Positions 35,756 to 44,837 of a stretch of 64,000 bases of DNA are shown in pieces. The notes beneath the pieces were generated by a model. The model was given only the letters and a program-made list of their open reading frames with translations, ran no database searches and had not been told where the DNA came from. Source of the DNA: DAIOEK01 sp036746315. Its GTDB lineage: Bacteria > Chloroflexota > Anaerolineae > Anaerolineales > Anaerolineaceae. Every line of letters starts with the position of its first letter. Position 1 is the stretch's first letter. Location: assembly GCA_036746315.1 (NCBI GenBank), contig DAIOEK010000006.1:32459-96458 (forward strand). The letters run 5' to 3'. The translations under genes and the position numbers were made by a program.

Positions 35756-36742
35756 ATGACAGAATTGCTCAACGTGCAAGGTCTCGAGACGCAATTCCTT
35801 ACCCCTGAAGGAGTGATCCATGCAGTCAATGGAGTCTCTTTTAGTTTAAGGGAAGGCGAAGTTCTCGGAGTAGTGGGGGAGAGCGGATGTGGTAAAAGCG
35901 TATCGATGCTGTCAGTATTACGGCTGATCCCTCAGCCACCCGGCAAGATTGTCGGCGGCAAAGCGCTTTTCCAGGGTCGTGATTTGCTGGCAATGACGGA
36001 TGAAGAAATCCGTCAGGTTCGTGGCGGAAAAATCGCCATGGTCTTCCAGGATCCCATGACCTCACTGAATCCTGTGATTACCATTGGAAAACAAATTGCC
36101 GAACCCCTGATGCTTCACCTGGGCATGAGCAAAGATGAAGCAAAATCCCGTGTAGTTGAACTGCTGCAACTGGTAGGCTTGCCGGAAGCCAATATGCGAC
36201 TGGATGATTATCCCCACCAGTTTTCCGGTGGTATGCGCCAGAGAGTGATGATCGCCATGGCGCTGGCTTGCAATCCCCAGATCCTTGTTGCCGATGAACC
36301 CACCACCGCCCTGGATGTAACCATCCAGGCTCAGATCGTTGAGCTGGTCAAGCGCCTGCGCGATGAGATCGGCATGGCAATCATCTGGATCACCCACGAC
36401 CTGGGGATCGTAGCCGGGCTGGCGAAACGGGTGAATGTCATGTACGCCGGCTATATTATCGAAGAAGCCGATGTCAAAACGCTCTACGCGAACCCGCAGC
36501 ATCCCTATACACTTGGTTTGCTGGGCAGTCTTCCCCGCCTGAATGAACAGCGCCATGAACGGCTGGCATCCATTGGCGGCTTGCCCCCGGTGTTGGTGGA
36601 AAAGCCTAATTATTGTCCCTTCATCAATCGGTGCAGTTATGCGATTGATCGCTGCAAGATGGAAAATCCACAGTTGGTCGAAGTTGGCACCAACCATCGG
36701 ACTGCCTGCTGGGTAGATCCTCAAACCGGGAGGGCAAGATAA
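35756..36742 (+). CDS. oppD: Oligopeptide ABC ATPase (OppD/DppD-like)
   Basis: 328 residues from ATG 35756 behind AAAGGA; a longer frame upstream runs through the promoter. Walker A GESGCGKS, Q-loop VFQDPMTSLNP, signature FSGGMRQRV, Walker B ILVADEPTTALD. The C-terminal oligopeptide extension has a Cys cluster (CPFINRC, RCKM, TACW) like that reported to hold an Fe-S cluster in some homologues. Stop and next start overlap (TAATG). Confidence 0.94.
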   Translation: MTELLNVQGLETQFLTPEGVIHAVNGVSFSLREGEVLGVVGESGCGKSVSMLSVLRLIPQPPGKIVGGKALFQGRDLLAMTDEEIRQVRGGKIAMVFQDPMTSLNPVITIGKQIAEPLMLHLGMSKDEAKSRVVELLQLVGLPEANMRLDDYPHQFSGGMRQRVMIAMALACNPQILVADEPTTALDVTIQAQIVELVKRLRDEIGMAIIWITHDLGIVAGLAKRVNVMYAGYIIEEADVKTLYANPQHPYTLGLLGSLPRLNEQRHERLASIGGLPPVLVEKPNYCPFINRCSYAIDRCKMENPQLVEVGTNHRTACWVDPQTGRAR

Positions 36743-37737
36743 TGGTCGACACCTCTCCAGAGAACGTCCTTGTAAAAGTTGATCATCTGGTAAAGCATTT
36801 TCCCATTACCCGGGGGATCATCATCCAGAAACAGGTTGGTGCAGTCCACGCAGTGGATGATGTCTCATTTGAAATATTTAAGGGTGAAACACTTGGCCTG
36901 GTTGGTGAATCGGGATGCGGCAAGTCCACCACGGGACGAACGCTGCTTCAGTTGTACCGTCCGACCTCGGGCAAGGTTTACTATGAGGATATTGATCTTG
37001 TCGCGCTGAAGGGCGAAGAACTCCGCCGTATGCGCCGCCGCATGCAGATGATCTTCCAGGACCCCTACGCGAGCTTGAATCCGCGCATGACGGTGGAAGA
37101 GATCATCAGCGAGCCCTTGGTGGTGCATGGCATCATGCCGCGCAAAGAAATGCGCGACAAGGTAAAAGAACTGTTGAATGTGGTCGGTCTGTCCTCGCGC
37201 TTGGTGGATCGATATCCGCACGAGTTTTCCGGCGGTCAACGGCAGCGTATCGGCGTAGCCCGCGCGATTGCCCTGCAGCCCGCCCTGATCGTATGTGATG
37301 AACCCATTTCCGCCCTGGATGTTTCCATTCAGGCGCAGGTTGTCAACTTGTTGGAAGATTTACAAGAACAATTGGGATTGACTTATTTGTTTATTGCCCA
37401 TGATCTTTCAATGGTCCGCCATATTTCGAACCGGGTCGCCGTGATGTACCTCGGAATTATCGTGGAACTGGCAAACCGGAACGAACTATACACCAACCCG
37501 CTTCATCCATATACACAGGCGCTCCTGAGTGCCGTTCCCATTCCGGACCCTGTGATTGAAGAGAAGCGGCAGCGGATCATTCTGGAGGGGGATGTCCCCT
37601 CTCCGGTCAACCCGCCATCCGGATGTCGTTTCCGAACACGATGCCCAATGGCCGGTGCAATTTGTGCGGAAGAACAACCCGAATTCAGGGAAGTTCTGCC
37701 CGGTCATTCTGTTGCCTGCCATATGGTGAGTGTGTAA
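36742..37737 (+). CDS. oppF: Oligopeptide ABC ATPase (OppF/DppF-like)
   Basis: 331 residues. Walker A GESGCGKSTTG, MIFQDPYASLNPRMTVEEII, signature FSGGQRQRIGVARA, Walker B LIVCDEPISALDVS, and the C-terminal Cys-rich extension (GCRFRTRCPMAG). Forms a heterodimer with OppD to power the OppB/OppC channel. Confidence 0.94.
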   Translation: MVDTSPENVLVKVDHLVKHFPITRGIIIQKQVGAVHAVDDVSFEIFKGETLGLVGESGCGKSTTGRTLLQLYRPTSGKVYYEDIDLVALKGEELRRMRRRMQMIFQDPYASLNPRMTVEEIISEPLVVHGIMPRKEMRDKVKELLNVVGLSSRLVDRYPHEFSGGQRQRIGVARAIALQPALIVCDEPISALDVSIQAQVVNLLEDLQEQLGLTYLFIAHDLSMVRHISNRVAVMYLGIIVELANRNELYTNPLHPYTQALLSAVPIPDPVIEEKRQRIILEGDVPSPVNPPSGCRFRTRCPMAGAICAEEQPEFREVLPGHSVACHMVSV

Positions 37738-37751
37738 GAACATGGGATGTG

Positions 37752-37762
37752 AAGGAGGTGAT
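37752..37762 (+). promoter_or_regulatory. Strong Shine-Dalgarno-like sequence far upstream of oppA
   Basis: AAGGAGGTGAT lies 91 bases before the oppA start, which has its own GGAGGAG. A TTG 5 bases after it opens a 12-codon frame ending at a TAA. Parallels the site at 22524. Confidence 0.4.
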
Positions 37763-37842
37763 ATTGCAGGGACCTAATTTCTTTGTGGGAGAGGAACTTT
37801 AATAGTTCCATAATTTAAAACCATATCTTTTTGGAGGAGATA

Positions 37843-39879
37843 ATGCGAAATAAACTGTTAGTTTTAGTATCAGTGTTTATTGTGGCATCCATGGTATTGG
37901 CTGCCTGCGCTCCCGGTGGGACTTCAGAACCCGTAGTCCAGACCGTGATCGTGAATGGTGAACCGGTTGTTGTAACTGCTACTCCCGAAACTGCAACCTT
38001 TACCGCCAAAGACCCAACGACATGGGTGGAAGCAACCTTTGGTGATCCTGAGACTTTGGATCCCGCGTTCGACTATGAGACCGCCGGTGGCGGCATCGCC
38101 ATGCAGGTCTATGACACCCTCGTTTGGTACCACAAGGACAACGCCGCTGAATTCGTTCCCCAGCTGGCAACCGAAGTACCGACCCTTGAGAACGGCGGCA
38201 TCTCTGCCGATGGCAAGACCGTCACCTTCAAGATTCGCCAGGGCGTCAAATTCCATGACGGCACCGATATGACCGTTGATGATGTTGCCTACACTTTCCA
38301 GCGCAACCTGCTCCAGGGCGGCACCGCCTCCCCGCAGTGGCTGTTCGCTGAACCTCTCCTGGGTGTTGGCACTTACGATATCGCCGAAGTTGTTGATCCT
38401 TCCGGCGCGCTCGATGACGACGCTGCTGGTCTTCAGGCTGCCGATCCGGCCGCTTTGAAAGCCGCCTGCGAAATGGTCACCTCCGCGATCGTTGCTGACC
38501 CCGCAGCCAGCACTGTTACCTTCACCCTTGCGCAGTCCTGGGCTCCTTTCATCGCCACCTTCACCGGCGGCTGGGGCTCCATCCAGAGCAAGGCCTGGGT
38601 AATGGCAAATGGCGGTTGGGATGGTTCTTGTGACACCTGGCAGAATTACTACGGCAAGGTAGCTGAAGATCTGAACGCAACCGCGCTCGGCTCCAGCGCC
38701 ATGGGCACCGGCCCCTACAAACTGGATAAATGGGCTCCTGGCGAGGAAATCGTTATGTCCGCCAACGAGAACTACTGGCGCACTGAACCCATCTGGGATG
38801 GTGGCCCCTCCGGTGTTCCTACCATCAAGAAAGTCATCATCAAATCCGTTGAAGAATTCAACACCCGCTTGGCCATGCTCCAGGCTGGTGATGCCGATCA
38901 GATCACCGTTGGTTCACAGGCTGACTGGCCGATCATGGATACCCTGGTTGGCGAGGAATGCGAATATGGTTACGTGAACTGCACCGAAACCGGTAATGGC
39001 GCCATCCGCGTCATCCCCACCAGCGGTATCAGCTCCCGCACCGACCTCTACATGGCGTTCAAAGTCAACACCGAAGGCGGTAACAACTTCGTTGGTTCCG
39101 GTCAACTGGATGGAAATGGTATTCCTGCCAATTTCTTCTCTGATGTCCATGTACGCCGCGCCTTTGCTTACTGCTTCAACTACGACACCTATCTGAACGA
39201 CGTTCTCCAGGGTCTGGGCACCCGTTCCAAGTCCGTCATCTTCCCCGGCATGGTCGGTTACGATGACAACGCGCCCTACTATGACTACGATCCTGAGAAA
39301 TGCAAAGCCGAATTCGAAGCTTCCAAGTGGACCAAGACCGCTGATGGTTGGGAACCCAAGGAAGATGGCGAAATCAGCCTGATGGATGTCGGTTTCCGCT
39401 TCACCGCCGCCTACAACACCGGCAACACCGCCCGCCAGACCATCGCCCAGATTCTTCAGGGTGAACTGAGCGCCATCAACGATAAATTCGTTGTGGAAGT
39501 TACCGGTCTCCCGTGGGCTACCTTCCTCCAGAACCAGCGCGCCAAGAAATTGCCCGTGTTCGTGGTTGGTTGGCAGTCCGATATCTTCGATGCCCACAAC
39601 TGGGTACAGCCCTACACCACCGGCACCTATGGCAGCCGCCAGAGCCTGCCCGCTGATGTCATGGCGAAATTCGAAGACATCAACACCCGCGGTGTGAGCG
39701 AGAATGATCCCGCCAAACGCAAAGCGATCTACGCTGAATTCAACCAGCTGTTCTATGACACCTGCCCCGGTATTCTGCTCTTCGTTGCCGGTGGACGTCA
39801 CTACGAACCGCGCTACGTCTCCGGTTGGTACAACAACCCGATGTACGCTGACAACTGGTTCTACGCCCTCAAGAAATAA
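37843..39879 (+). CDS. oppA: Peptide-binding lipoprotein (family 5, OppA/DppA-like)
   Basis: 678 residues from ATG 37843. Lipobox LAAC, short Thr/Val linker, then a family 5 binding domain with LATEVPTL, VTFKIRQGVKFHDGTDMTVDD, GTGPYKLDKW and DVHVRRAFAYCFN. It captures short peptides or similar ligands for the channel encoded around it. A strong hairpin follows the stop. Confidence 0.92.
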   Translation: MRNKLLVLVSVFIVASMVLAACAPGGTSEPVVQTVIVNGEPVVVTATPETATFTAKDPTTWVEATFGDPETLDPAFDYETAGGGIAMQVYDTLVWYHKDNAAEFVPQLATEVPTLENGGISADGKTVTFKIRQGVKFHDGTDMTVDDVAYTFQRNLLQGGTASPQWLFAEPLLGVGTYDIAEVVDPSGALDDDAAGLQAADPAALKAACEMVTSAIVADPAASTVTFTLAQSWAPFIATFTGGWGSIQSKAWVMANGGWDGSCDTWQNYYGKVAEDLNATALGSSAMGTGPYKLDKWAPGEEIVMSANENYWRTEPIWDGGPSGVPTIKKVIIKSVEEFNTRLAMLQAGDADQITVGSQADWPIMDTLVGEECEYGYVNCTETGNGAIRVIPTSGISSRTDLYMAFKVNTEGGNNFVGSGQLDGNGIPANFFSDVHVRRAFAYCFNYDTYLNDVLQGLGTRSKSVIFPGMVGYDDNAPYYDYDPEKCKAEFEASKWTKTADGWEPKEDGEISLMDVGFRFTAAYNTGNTARQTIAQILQGELSAINDKFVVEVTGLPWATFLQNQRAKKLPVFVVGWQSDIFDAHNWVQPYTTGTYGSRQSLPADVMAKFEDINTRGVSENDPAKRKAIYAEFNQLFYDTCPGILLFVAGGRHYEPRYVSGWYNNPMYADNWFYALKK

Positions 39880-39900
39880 CTTTGTAGCGTAATAACTTTT

Positions 39901-39936
39901 GGTTGGAGGAACCTGAGCAATCAGGTCCCTCCAACC
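39901..39936 (+). other. Strong intercistronic hairpin after oppA
   Basis: GGTTGGAGG (39901-39909) pairs with CCTCCAACC (39928-39936) and ACCTGA (39911-39916) with TCAGGT (39921-39926), one mismatch, GCAA tetraloop. The sequence after it is not a clean T tract, so a leaky terminator or RNA stabiliser that raises OppA above the permeases is likely. Confidence 0.8.
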
Positions 39937-39979
39937 ATCCTTGAATTTTGGCTATTATCTTTTCTTATGGAGTAAATCC

Positions 39980-41044
39980 ATGACCCAATATATAATCCGT
40001 CGTTTGCTACTGCTGCCAGTCATTCTTATCGGCGTGACCATGATGATCTTTCTCATGCTCTCGCGATTAAGCCCCGCTGAACGTGCCGCTTTGTATGTTC
40101 GCGACATCCCAAAAAATGAAAGGATGATGGACGGCATTATCAAGCGGTACGGATTAAATGATCCCATTCCGGTGCAATATTGGCATTGGCTGGTTGGGCG
40201 CAAAGATGCGGAAACCGGCGAAATGAAAGGCGGCATTCTGCGTGGTGAATTCGGATATTCCCGCACCGGCAATCAGGAAGTCTCCGCTCTCATCGATCGT
40301 CGTTTCCCCGCCACCATCGAGCTGACACTTTATTCCATTCTCCCGATCCTGGGTATTGGGGTATGGCTGGGCATCATTGCCGCGGTCAATCACAACAAGC
40401 TGATCGACCAGGTGGCGCGCGTATTCAGCATTATTGGATACTCCTTCCCCTCGTTTGTGTTCGGCTTGCTGGTGTTGATGTTCTTCTACGTACAACTGGG
40501 GTGGTTCCCGCCAGGCAGGGTTTCTGACTGGGCGAATGCAATCATCGATTCGCCCGTTTTCAAGTCTTACACTTCGCTCGTCACCGTCGATGCGCTGCTG
40601 AACGGAAGGTTCGACATCTTCCTGGATGCCCTGCGTCACATGGTGCTGCCCATTATCACCCTTTCTTACATCAACTGGGCATCCTTCCTGCGTGTTACCC
40701 GCTCTTCCATGCTGGAGACACTGCGCCAGGACTACGTGGTGACGGCGCGCGCCAAAGGCGTGAAAGAGTCTGATGTGGTGCGAAAACACGCGCAGCCGAA
40801 TGCGCTTATCCCGGTGGCGACACTGGGCGGCTTATTGGTCGCCAGCCTGCTGGGCGGGGTGGTGATTACGGAAACCATTTTCGAATATCCGGGCATCGGT
40901 TCGGCAGCCGGTTCTGCGGCAGCCAACCTGGATGTGATCACCGTTCTCGCTTTCACTTTGATGACAGCAGGTATCCTGGTAATTGCGAATCTGATCGTTG
41001 ATGTTATGTATGCCTTCCTCGACCCGCGGGTCAGACTTGCGTAA
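39980..41044 (+). CDS. oppB: Oligopeptide ABC permease (OppB/DppB-like)
   Basis: 354 residues from ATG 39980 behind GGAG. Starts MTQYIIRRLLLLPVILIGVTM, typical of DppB; six membrane helices; the C-terminal EAA-type loop is TARAKGVKESDVVRKHAQPNALIPV. Confidence 0.93.
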   Translation: MTQYIIRRLLLLPVILIGVTMMIFLMLSRLSPAERAALYVRDIPKNERMMDGIIKRYGLNDPIPVQYWHWLVGRKDAETGEMKGGILRGEFGYSRTGNQEVSALIDRRFPATIELTLYSILPILGIGVWLGIIAAVNHNKLIDQVARVFSIIGYSFPSFVFGLLVLMFFYVQLGWFPPGRVSDWANAIIDSPVFKSYTSLVTVDALLNGRFDIFLDALRHMVLPIITLSYINWASFLRVTRSSMLETLRQDYVVTARAKGVKESDVVRKHAQPNALIPVATLGGLLVASLLGGVVITETIFEYPGIGSAAGSAAANLDVITVLAFTLMTAGILVIANLIVDVMYAFLDPRVRLA

Positions 41045-41058
41045 AGGAGATGGGAACA

Positions 41059-42096
41059 ATGACTACAGCCCCGACTGAACTCAAACATATCGATATTGAT
41101 GATCTCCCACAGCGCAAGATTTCGAAGCTGGAGCAGACGATCGGACCGGAATTCTATCGAATTCTGATGGGGATTCTGAGGAACCCGTTATCTGTCATCG
41201 GGACCTCATTAATTCTCTTCTTTATTGTGGTTGCTTTCCTCGCTCCTGCCATCATTCCGCAGGTAAACAAGCGCGATGCCTACATGATCCCGCGGGATGG
41301 CTTTTCGCCTGTTCCCAAGGAACCCGGCACGGTATGGAAGCAAAATGCTCCTTCAATTCCCTTCTGGTACGGCATCACCGGCAAAGATGAATGGGTTCAC
41401 GTTTTCGGAACCGCAAGTGGTCAGTGGGATATTTTCTACGGTGTGGTATGGGGTACCCGTACCGCTCTGAAGGTCGGTGTGATTATCGAAGGGATCACCC
41501 TGCTGTTGGGCATTCTCATCGGCAGCCTTTCCGCTTTTTATGGCGGCTGGGTCGATGTTGTCTTGCAGCGTCTTACCGAGATTTTCATGGCATTCCCCTT
41601 CCTGTTGGCGGCGCTGACCCTTTCAGCCATCCTGACTCCGGTGATGGGGAAAGGATTGTGGCCAGCCACCATTGCGTTGATCGCTTTCGGGTGGATGGGA
41701 TATTCCCGTCTGATCCGGGGCGATATTTTATCTGTGCGTGAACGTGATTATGTGATGGCGGCGCGGGTGGTGGGCGCCAAAGACAGCCGCATTCTGCTGC
41801 GCCACATTATCCCCAATGCGATCTATCCGACCCTGGTGGTCGCCTCGTTGGATATCGGCAGCATCGTGATTTCCTTCGCCGCACTCAGCTTCCTGGGTAT
41901 CGGCACCGAAGCCGGATATGCGGACTGGGGGCAGTTGATCAGCTTCGCCCGCAGTTGGATACCGCAGCTGGCGAAATACTGGTACATTGTGGTCTACCCC
42001 GGTGTGACCCTGATCCTGTTCGTTTTGGGCTGGAACCTGGTGGGCGATGCACTGCGCGATATTATGGACCCGCGCATGCGTGGACGGGGAGCCTAG
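41059..42096 (+). CDS. oppC: Oligopeptide ABC permease (OppC/DppC-like)
   Basis: 345 residues. ATG 41059 is preferred over ATG 41050 because AAGGAG ends immediately before the latter but 9 bases before the former. Cytosolic N-terminus, then helix NPLSVIGTSLILFFIVVAFLAP, a large outside loop (about 75-120) and the EAA-type loop AARVVGAKDSRILLRHIIPN. Last gene of the operon; a terminator follows. Confidence 0.93.
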   Translation: MTTAPTELKHIDIDDLPQRKISKLEQTIGPEFYRILMGILRNPLSVIGTSLILFFIVVAFLAPAIIPQVNKRDAYMIPRDGFSPVPKEPGTVWKQNAPSIPFWYGITGKDEWVHVFGTASGQWDIFYGVVWGTRTALKVGVIIEGITLLLGILIGSLSAFYGGWVDVVLQRLTEIFMAFPFLLAALTLSAILTPVMGKGLWPATIALIAFGWMGYSRLIRGDILSVRERDYVMAARVVGAKDSRILLRHIIPNAIYPTLVVASLDIGSIVISFAALSFLGIGTEAGYADWGQLISFARSWIPQLAKYWYIVVYPGVTLILFVLGWNLVGDALRDIMDPRMRGRGA

Positions 42097-42117
42097 CCGG
42101 CGCTTTGTTTCAAGATC

Positions 42118-42153
42118 AACATCCGGGCAGTTTTTCGCTGTCCGGATGTTTTA
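42118..42153 (+). terminator. Terminator of the oligopeptide operon
   Basis: AACATCCGG (42118-42126) pairs with CCGGATGTT (42142-42150), inner CAG/CTG pairing, followed by TTTTA. Confidence 0.85.
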
Positions 42154-42182
42154 CATTATTCTATGCCCGCGTTGTTCCAATG

Positions 42183-42188
42183 TATAAT
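42183..42188 (+). promoter_or_regulatory. -10 box close to the cytochrome start codon
   Basis: TATAAT lies 11 bases before ATG 42200; the predicted leader is about 5 bases and no ribosome site is present. No good -35 seen. Confidence 0.55.
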
Positions 42189-42199
42189 GGAATTCATCT

Positions 42200-42781
42200 A
42201 TGCGCGCAAAACAATCCATCCATATTCTTTTGCCCCTCGTAGTTGTTTTACTATTCCTGGTGATGGCACTTGTTTCCTGCCGGTCTGAAAAGGTGGTCAT
42301 GCCCATTGTGCCCAAAACCGCCCTGCCGGGGCAAATGAAACGGGATGATCCTTTGACCTGTCCCACGGTGCCTGCCCAGCCCAGTCAGGCGGAGGAAGGC
42401 GCTTATGTGTATTGCCAGGTGTGCATGACCTGTCATGGCGATGTGGGACAGGGTTTGGATGAGTGGCGCAAGGAATTGGATCCGCCTGACAATAATTGCT
42501 TTCAGGCAAAATGCCACGGAAAGCGCCATCCGCCCGAAGGTTTTGAAATCCCGCAATATGCGCCGGTGGTGATGGGTTCGGGTGTACTGGACCATTATGA
42601 AAATGCGCAGGCGCTGCATGACGACATGGTGGAGACCATGCCCTGGTGGAATCCCGGCTATTTGACCGCCGATGAGTACTGGCAGATCACGGCGTTTCTG
42701 CTAGAGGCGAACGGGATTTCGCTCGGACCGATCGAGTTGAACAATATCACCGCTCCTTTAATCCAAATCAAAACAGAGTAG
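42200..42781 (+). CDS. Cytochrome c lipoprotein with CXXCH and CX4CH motifs
   Basis: 193 residues. Signal with lipobox ALVSC (lipid on Cys27). CMTCH at 75-79 is a normal haem c site; CFQAKCH at 100-106 has the rarer CX4CH spacing known from some multihaem cytochromes, so a second haem is possible. Met in VETMPWW may be an axial ligand. It would sit on the outer face of the membrane. The next gene starts 17 bases on, so the two may be co-transcribed. Confidence 0.8.
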   Translation: MRAKQSIHILLPLVVVLLFLVMALVSCRSEKVVMPIVPKTALPGQMKRDDPLTCPTVPAQPSQAEEGAYVYCQVCMTCHGDVGQGLDEWRKELDPPDNNCFQAKCHGKRHPPEGFEIPQYAPVVMGSGVLDHYENAQALHDDMVETMPWWNPGYLTADEYWQITAFLLEANGISLGPIELNNITAPLIQIKTE

Positions 42782-42797
42782 TGAACTGGAAAAACTA

Positions 42798-44750
42798 ATG
42801 CAAAGAAAATCTGTCGTAATCTTTATTCTGCTCATGATCCTCACCGGTTTGCTGGTGGCGGGCTGCAGCGGCGCGGAATTATCCCCTGCCACCGCAACAC
42901 CCACCTCGGAACCGACGAACACCCCCATCCCCGCCACACCCACCCCGATCCCGACCGTGTTGAACGTCTGTCTGGGGCAGGAGCCGGAAAGCCTGTATCT
43001 ATATTCGGGTGCACGGAACCAATCCACCTGGGCGGTGCTCGAAGGGCTGTATGATGGTCCCATCGATTACGTGCAATATGAATACATCCCGGTCATCCTG
43101 GAGAAGATCCCCTCCCTGGCGGATGGGGATGCCAGCATCCAGACGGTCACTGTAAAACAGGGCATGTATATAGTGGATGCCGGTGGCGCCATGCAGGCGT
43201 TGCAGAAGGGCGTGAAGTATCTGCCCACCGGGTGTGCCAGTGCGGATTGCGTGGCGGAATATCCCGGCACCGGTGATGTGGTCATGGATCAACTGGTGGT
43301 AAAGTACCAGTTGAAGGAGGGCATCAACTGGTCGGATGGCACGCCGCTGAAAGCTTCTGATTCTGTTTTCTCATTCTCCCTGGCTGGCGCACCGTCCTAC
43401 ACCGGCAACAAGGATCTGGTACGAAAGACCGCATCGTATACCGCGTTGGATGACCGGACCACGCAGTGGATCGGCTTGCCCGGTTTCCGTGACCAGCAAT
43501 ACATGTCGCATTTCTGGATCCCGCTGCCCGAACATGTTTTCAGCGGCAAAACGGCTGAATCCATTGCAGCCGATCCGCTGGCTGGCAAGACGCCGCTCGG
43601 TTGGGGGCCGTTTACCGTGAAAGAATGGGTTGCCGGAGATCACATCACCCTGCAGAAAAATCCGGCTTACTTCCGTGCTGCCGAAGGCTTGCCGCGGGTG
43701 GACTATGTCAATTTCCGCTTCCTGAATACCACCCCCGAGCAGAGTGTGGAAGCGCTGCTTACCGGCGAGTGCGATGTGGTGGATGAATCCACGCTGCTGG
43801 ATGATCAGATCGCCACATTGTTGCAGTTGCAGAGCGCCGGCAAACTCAGAGCTGCCATCAAATCTTCACCGGTCTGGGAAGGGCTGTATTACGGTATTTC
43901 TCCGGCGAGTTACGATGATGGATATTATCCCAACCTGGGCGACCGGCAGGATTTGTTTGGCGATGCCCGCACTCGAAAAGCGCTGGCAATGTGCATCAAT
44001 CGGGAAAAGATCGTCACCGATCTGCTGGCGGGAACCAGCCAGGTGCCGGTGGGGATGCTGGACAACGCAAACCCGTTGAGTCTCGGTGCGGATCAGGCAA
44101 TCCCGTATGACCCGGCAGCAGGGAGCGCTCTGCTGGAACAGATCGGCTGGAAGGATATGGATCAAAATCCGGCGACGCCCCGGGTGGCGGTGAATATTCC
44201 CACGGTTTATCTGGGCACACCGCTTCAATTCACTTACTACACAACGAGTGCTGCATTGCGCAAGAGTGTCAGTGAACAAGTCGTTTCCGACCTGGCAGCC
44301 TGCGGAGTAGCGGTCTCGGTAAATGAATTCGACCCGGATGAATTGTTCGCCGGCGGTCCGGATGGACCTTTATTCGGGAGAAGCTTCGATACGGCTTCCC
44401 TCTCCTGGAGTCCCAGCACCCTGCCTGCCTGCCAGTTCTTCTCGACCGATCAGATCCCCACCGTGCAGAACTCCTGGTATGGGGTAAATGTGGGCGGCTT
44501 CTCGAACGCGGAATTCGACGCAGCCTGCCAGACCGCCAGTTTTGCACTGCCCGGTGAAGAAGATTACCCTGCCAGCCAGCAGGCTGTCCAAACCGGTTTT
44601 CTGGAACAAATGCCGGTGGTACCTTTGTACCAGTACGTGCGGATCGGCATTACGCAGCCGAATCTGTGCGGCTATCAGATGGATGCCACTTCCCGCAGCA
44701 GCCTCTGGAATCTGGAAAAGATGGAGCCGGGACCGGCGTGTTCCCAGTAG
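42798..44750 (+). CDS. Orphan family 5 ABC solute-binding lipoprotein
   Basis: 650 residues. Lipobox VAGC, a Thr/Pro linker (about 28-50), then a family 5 binding domain with VKYQLKEGINWSDGTPLKASD, GWGPFTVKEW and DARTRKALAMCINREKIV. It resembles peptide or nickel receptors but has no permease or ATPase of its own; it could serve the oligopeptide channel upstream, or a cytochrome-linked role with its upstream neighbour. Weak ribosome site. Confidence 0.85.
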   Translation: MQRKSVVIFILLMILTGLLVAGCSGAELSPATATPTSEPTNTPIPATPTPIPTVLNVCLGQEPESLYLYSGARNQSTWAVLEGLYDGPIDYVQYEYIPVILEKIPSLADGDASIQTVTVKQGMYIVDAGGAMQALQKGVKYLPTGCASADCVAEYPGTGDVVMDQLVVKYQLKEGINWSDGTPLKASDSVFSFSLAGAPSYTGNKDLVRKTASYTALDDRTTQWIGLPGFRDQQYMSHFWIPLPEHVFSGKTAESIAADPLAGKTPLGWGPFTVKEWVAGDHITLQKNPAYFRAAEGLPRVDYVNFRFLNTTPEQSVEALLTGECDVVDESTLLDDQIATLLQLQSAGKLRAAIKSSPVWEGLYYGISPASYDDGYYPNLGDRQDLFGDARTRKALAMCINREKIVTDLLAGTSQVPVGMLDNANPLSLGADQAIPYDPAAGSALLEQIGWKDMDQNPATPRVAVNIPTVYLGTPLQFTYYTTSAALRKSVSEQVVSDLAACGVAVSVNEFDPDELFAGGPDGPLFGRSFDTASLSWSPSTLPACQFFSTDQIPTVQNSWYGVNVGGFSNAEFDAACQTASFALPGEEDYPASQQAVQTGFLEQMPVVPLYQYVRIGITQPNLCGYQMDATSRSSLWNLEKMEPGPACSQ

Positions 44751-44797
44751 CACCGGCGAATTCGCATTGGGGTTTCAATAATTGAACCAGCCAGGAT

Positions 44798-44826
44798 TTG
44801 CGATTCCATACCGAGGAGTCTATAAT
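44798..44826 (+). promoter_or_regulatory. dnaG promoter, very short leader
   Basis: TTGCGA (44798-44803), 17-base spacer, TATAAT (44821-44826). The start codon is only 11 bases past the -10, so the leader is about 5 bases and has no Shine-Dalgarno. Confidence 0.8.
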
Positions 44827-44837
44827 TCCCATACGCT

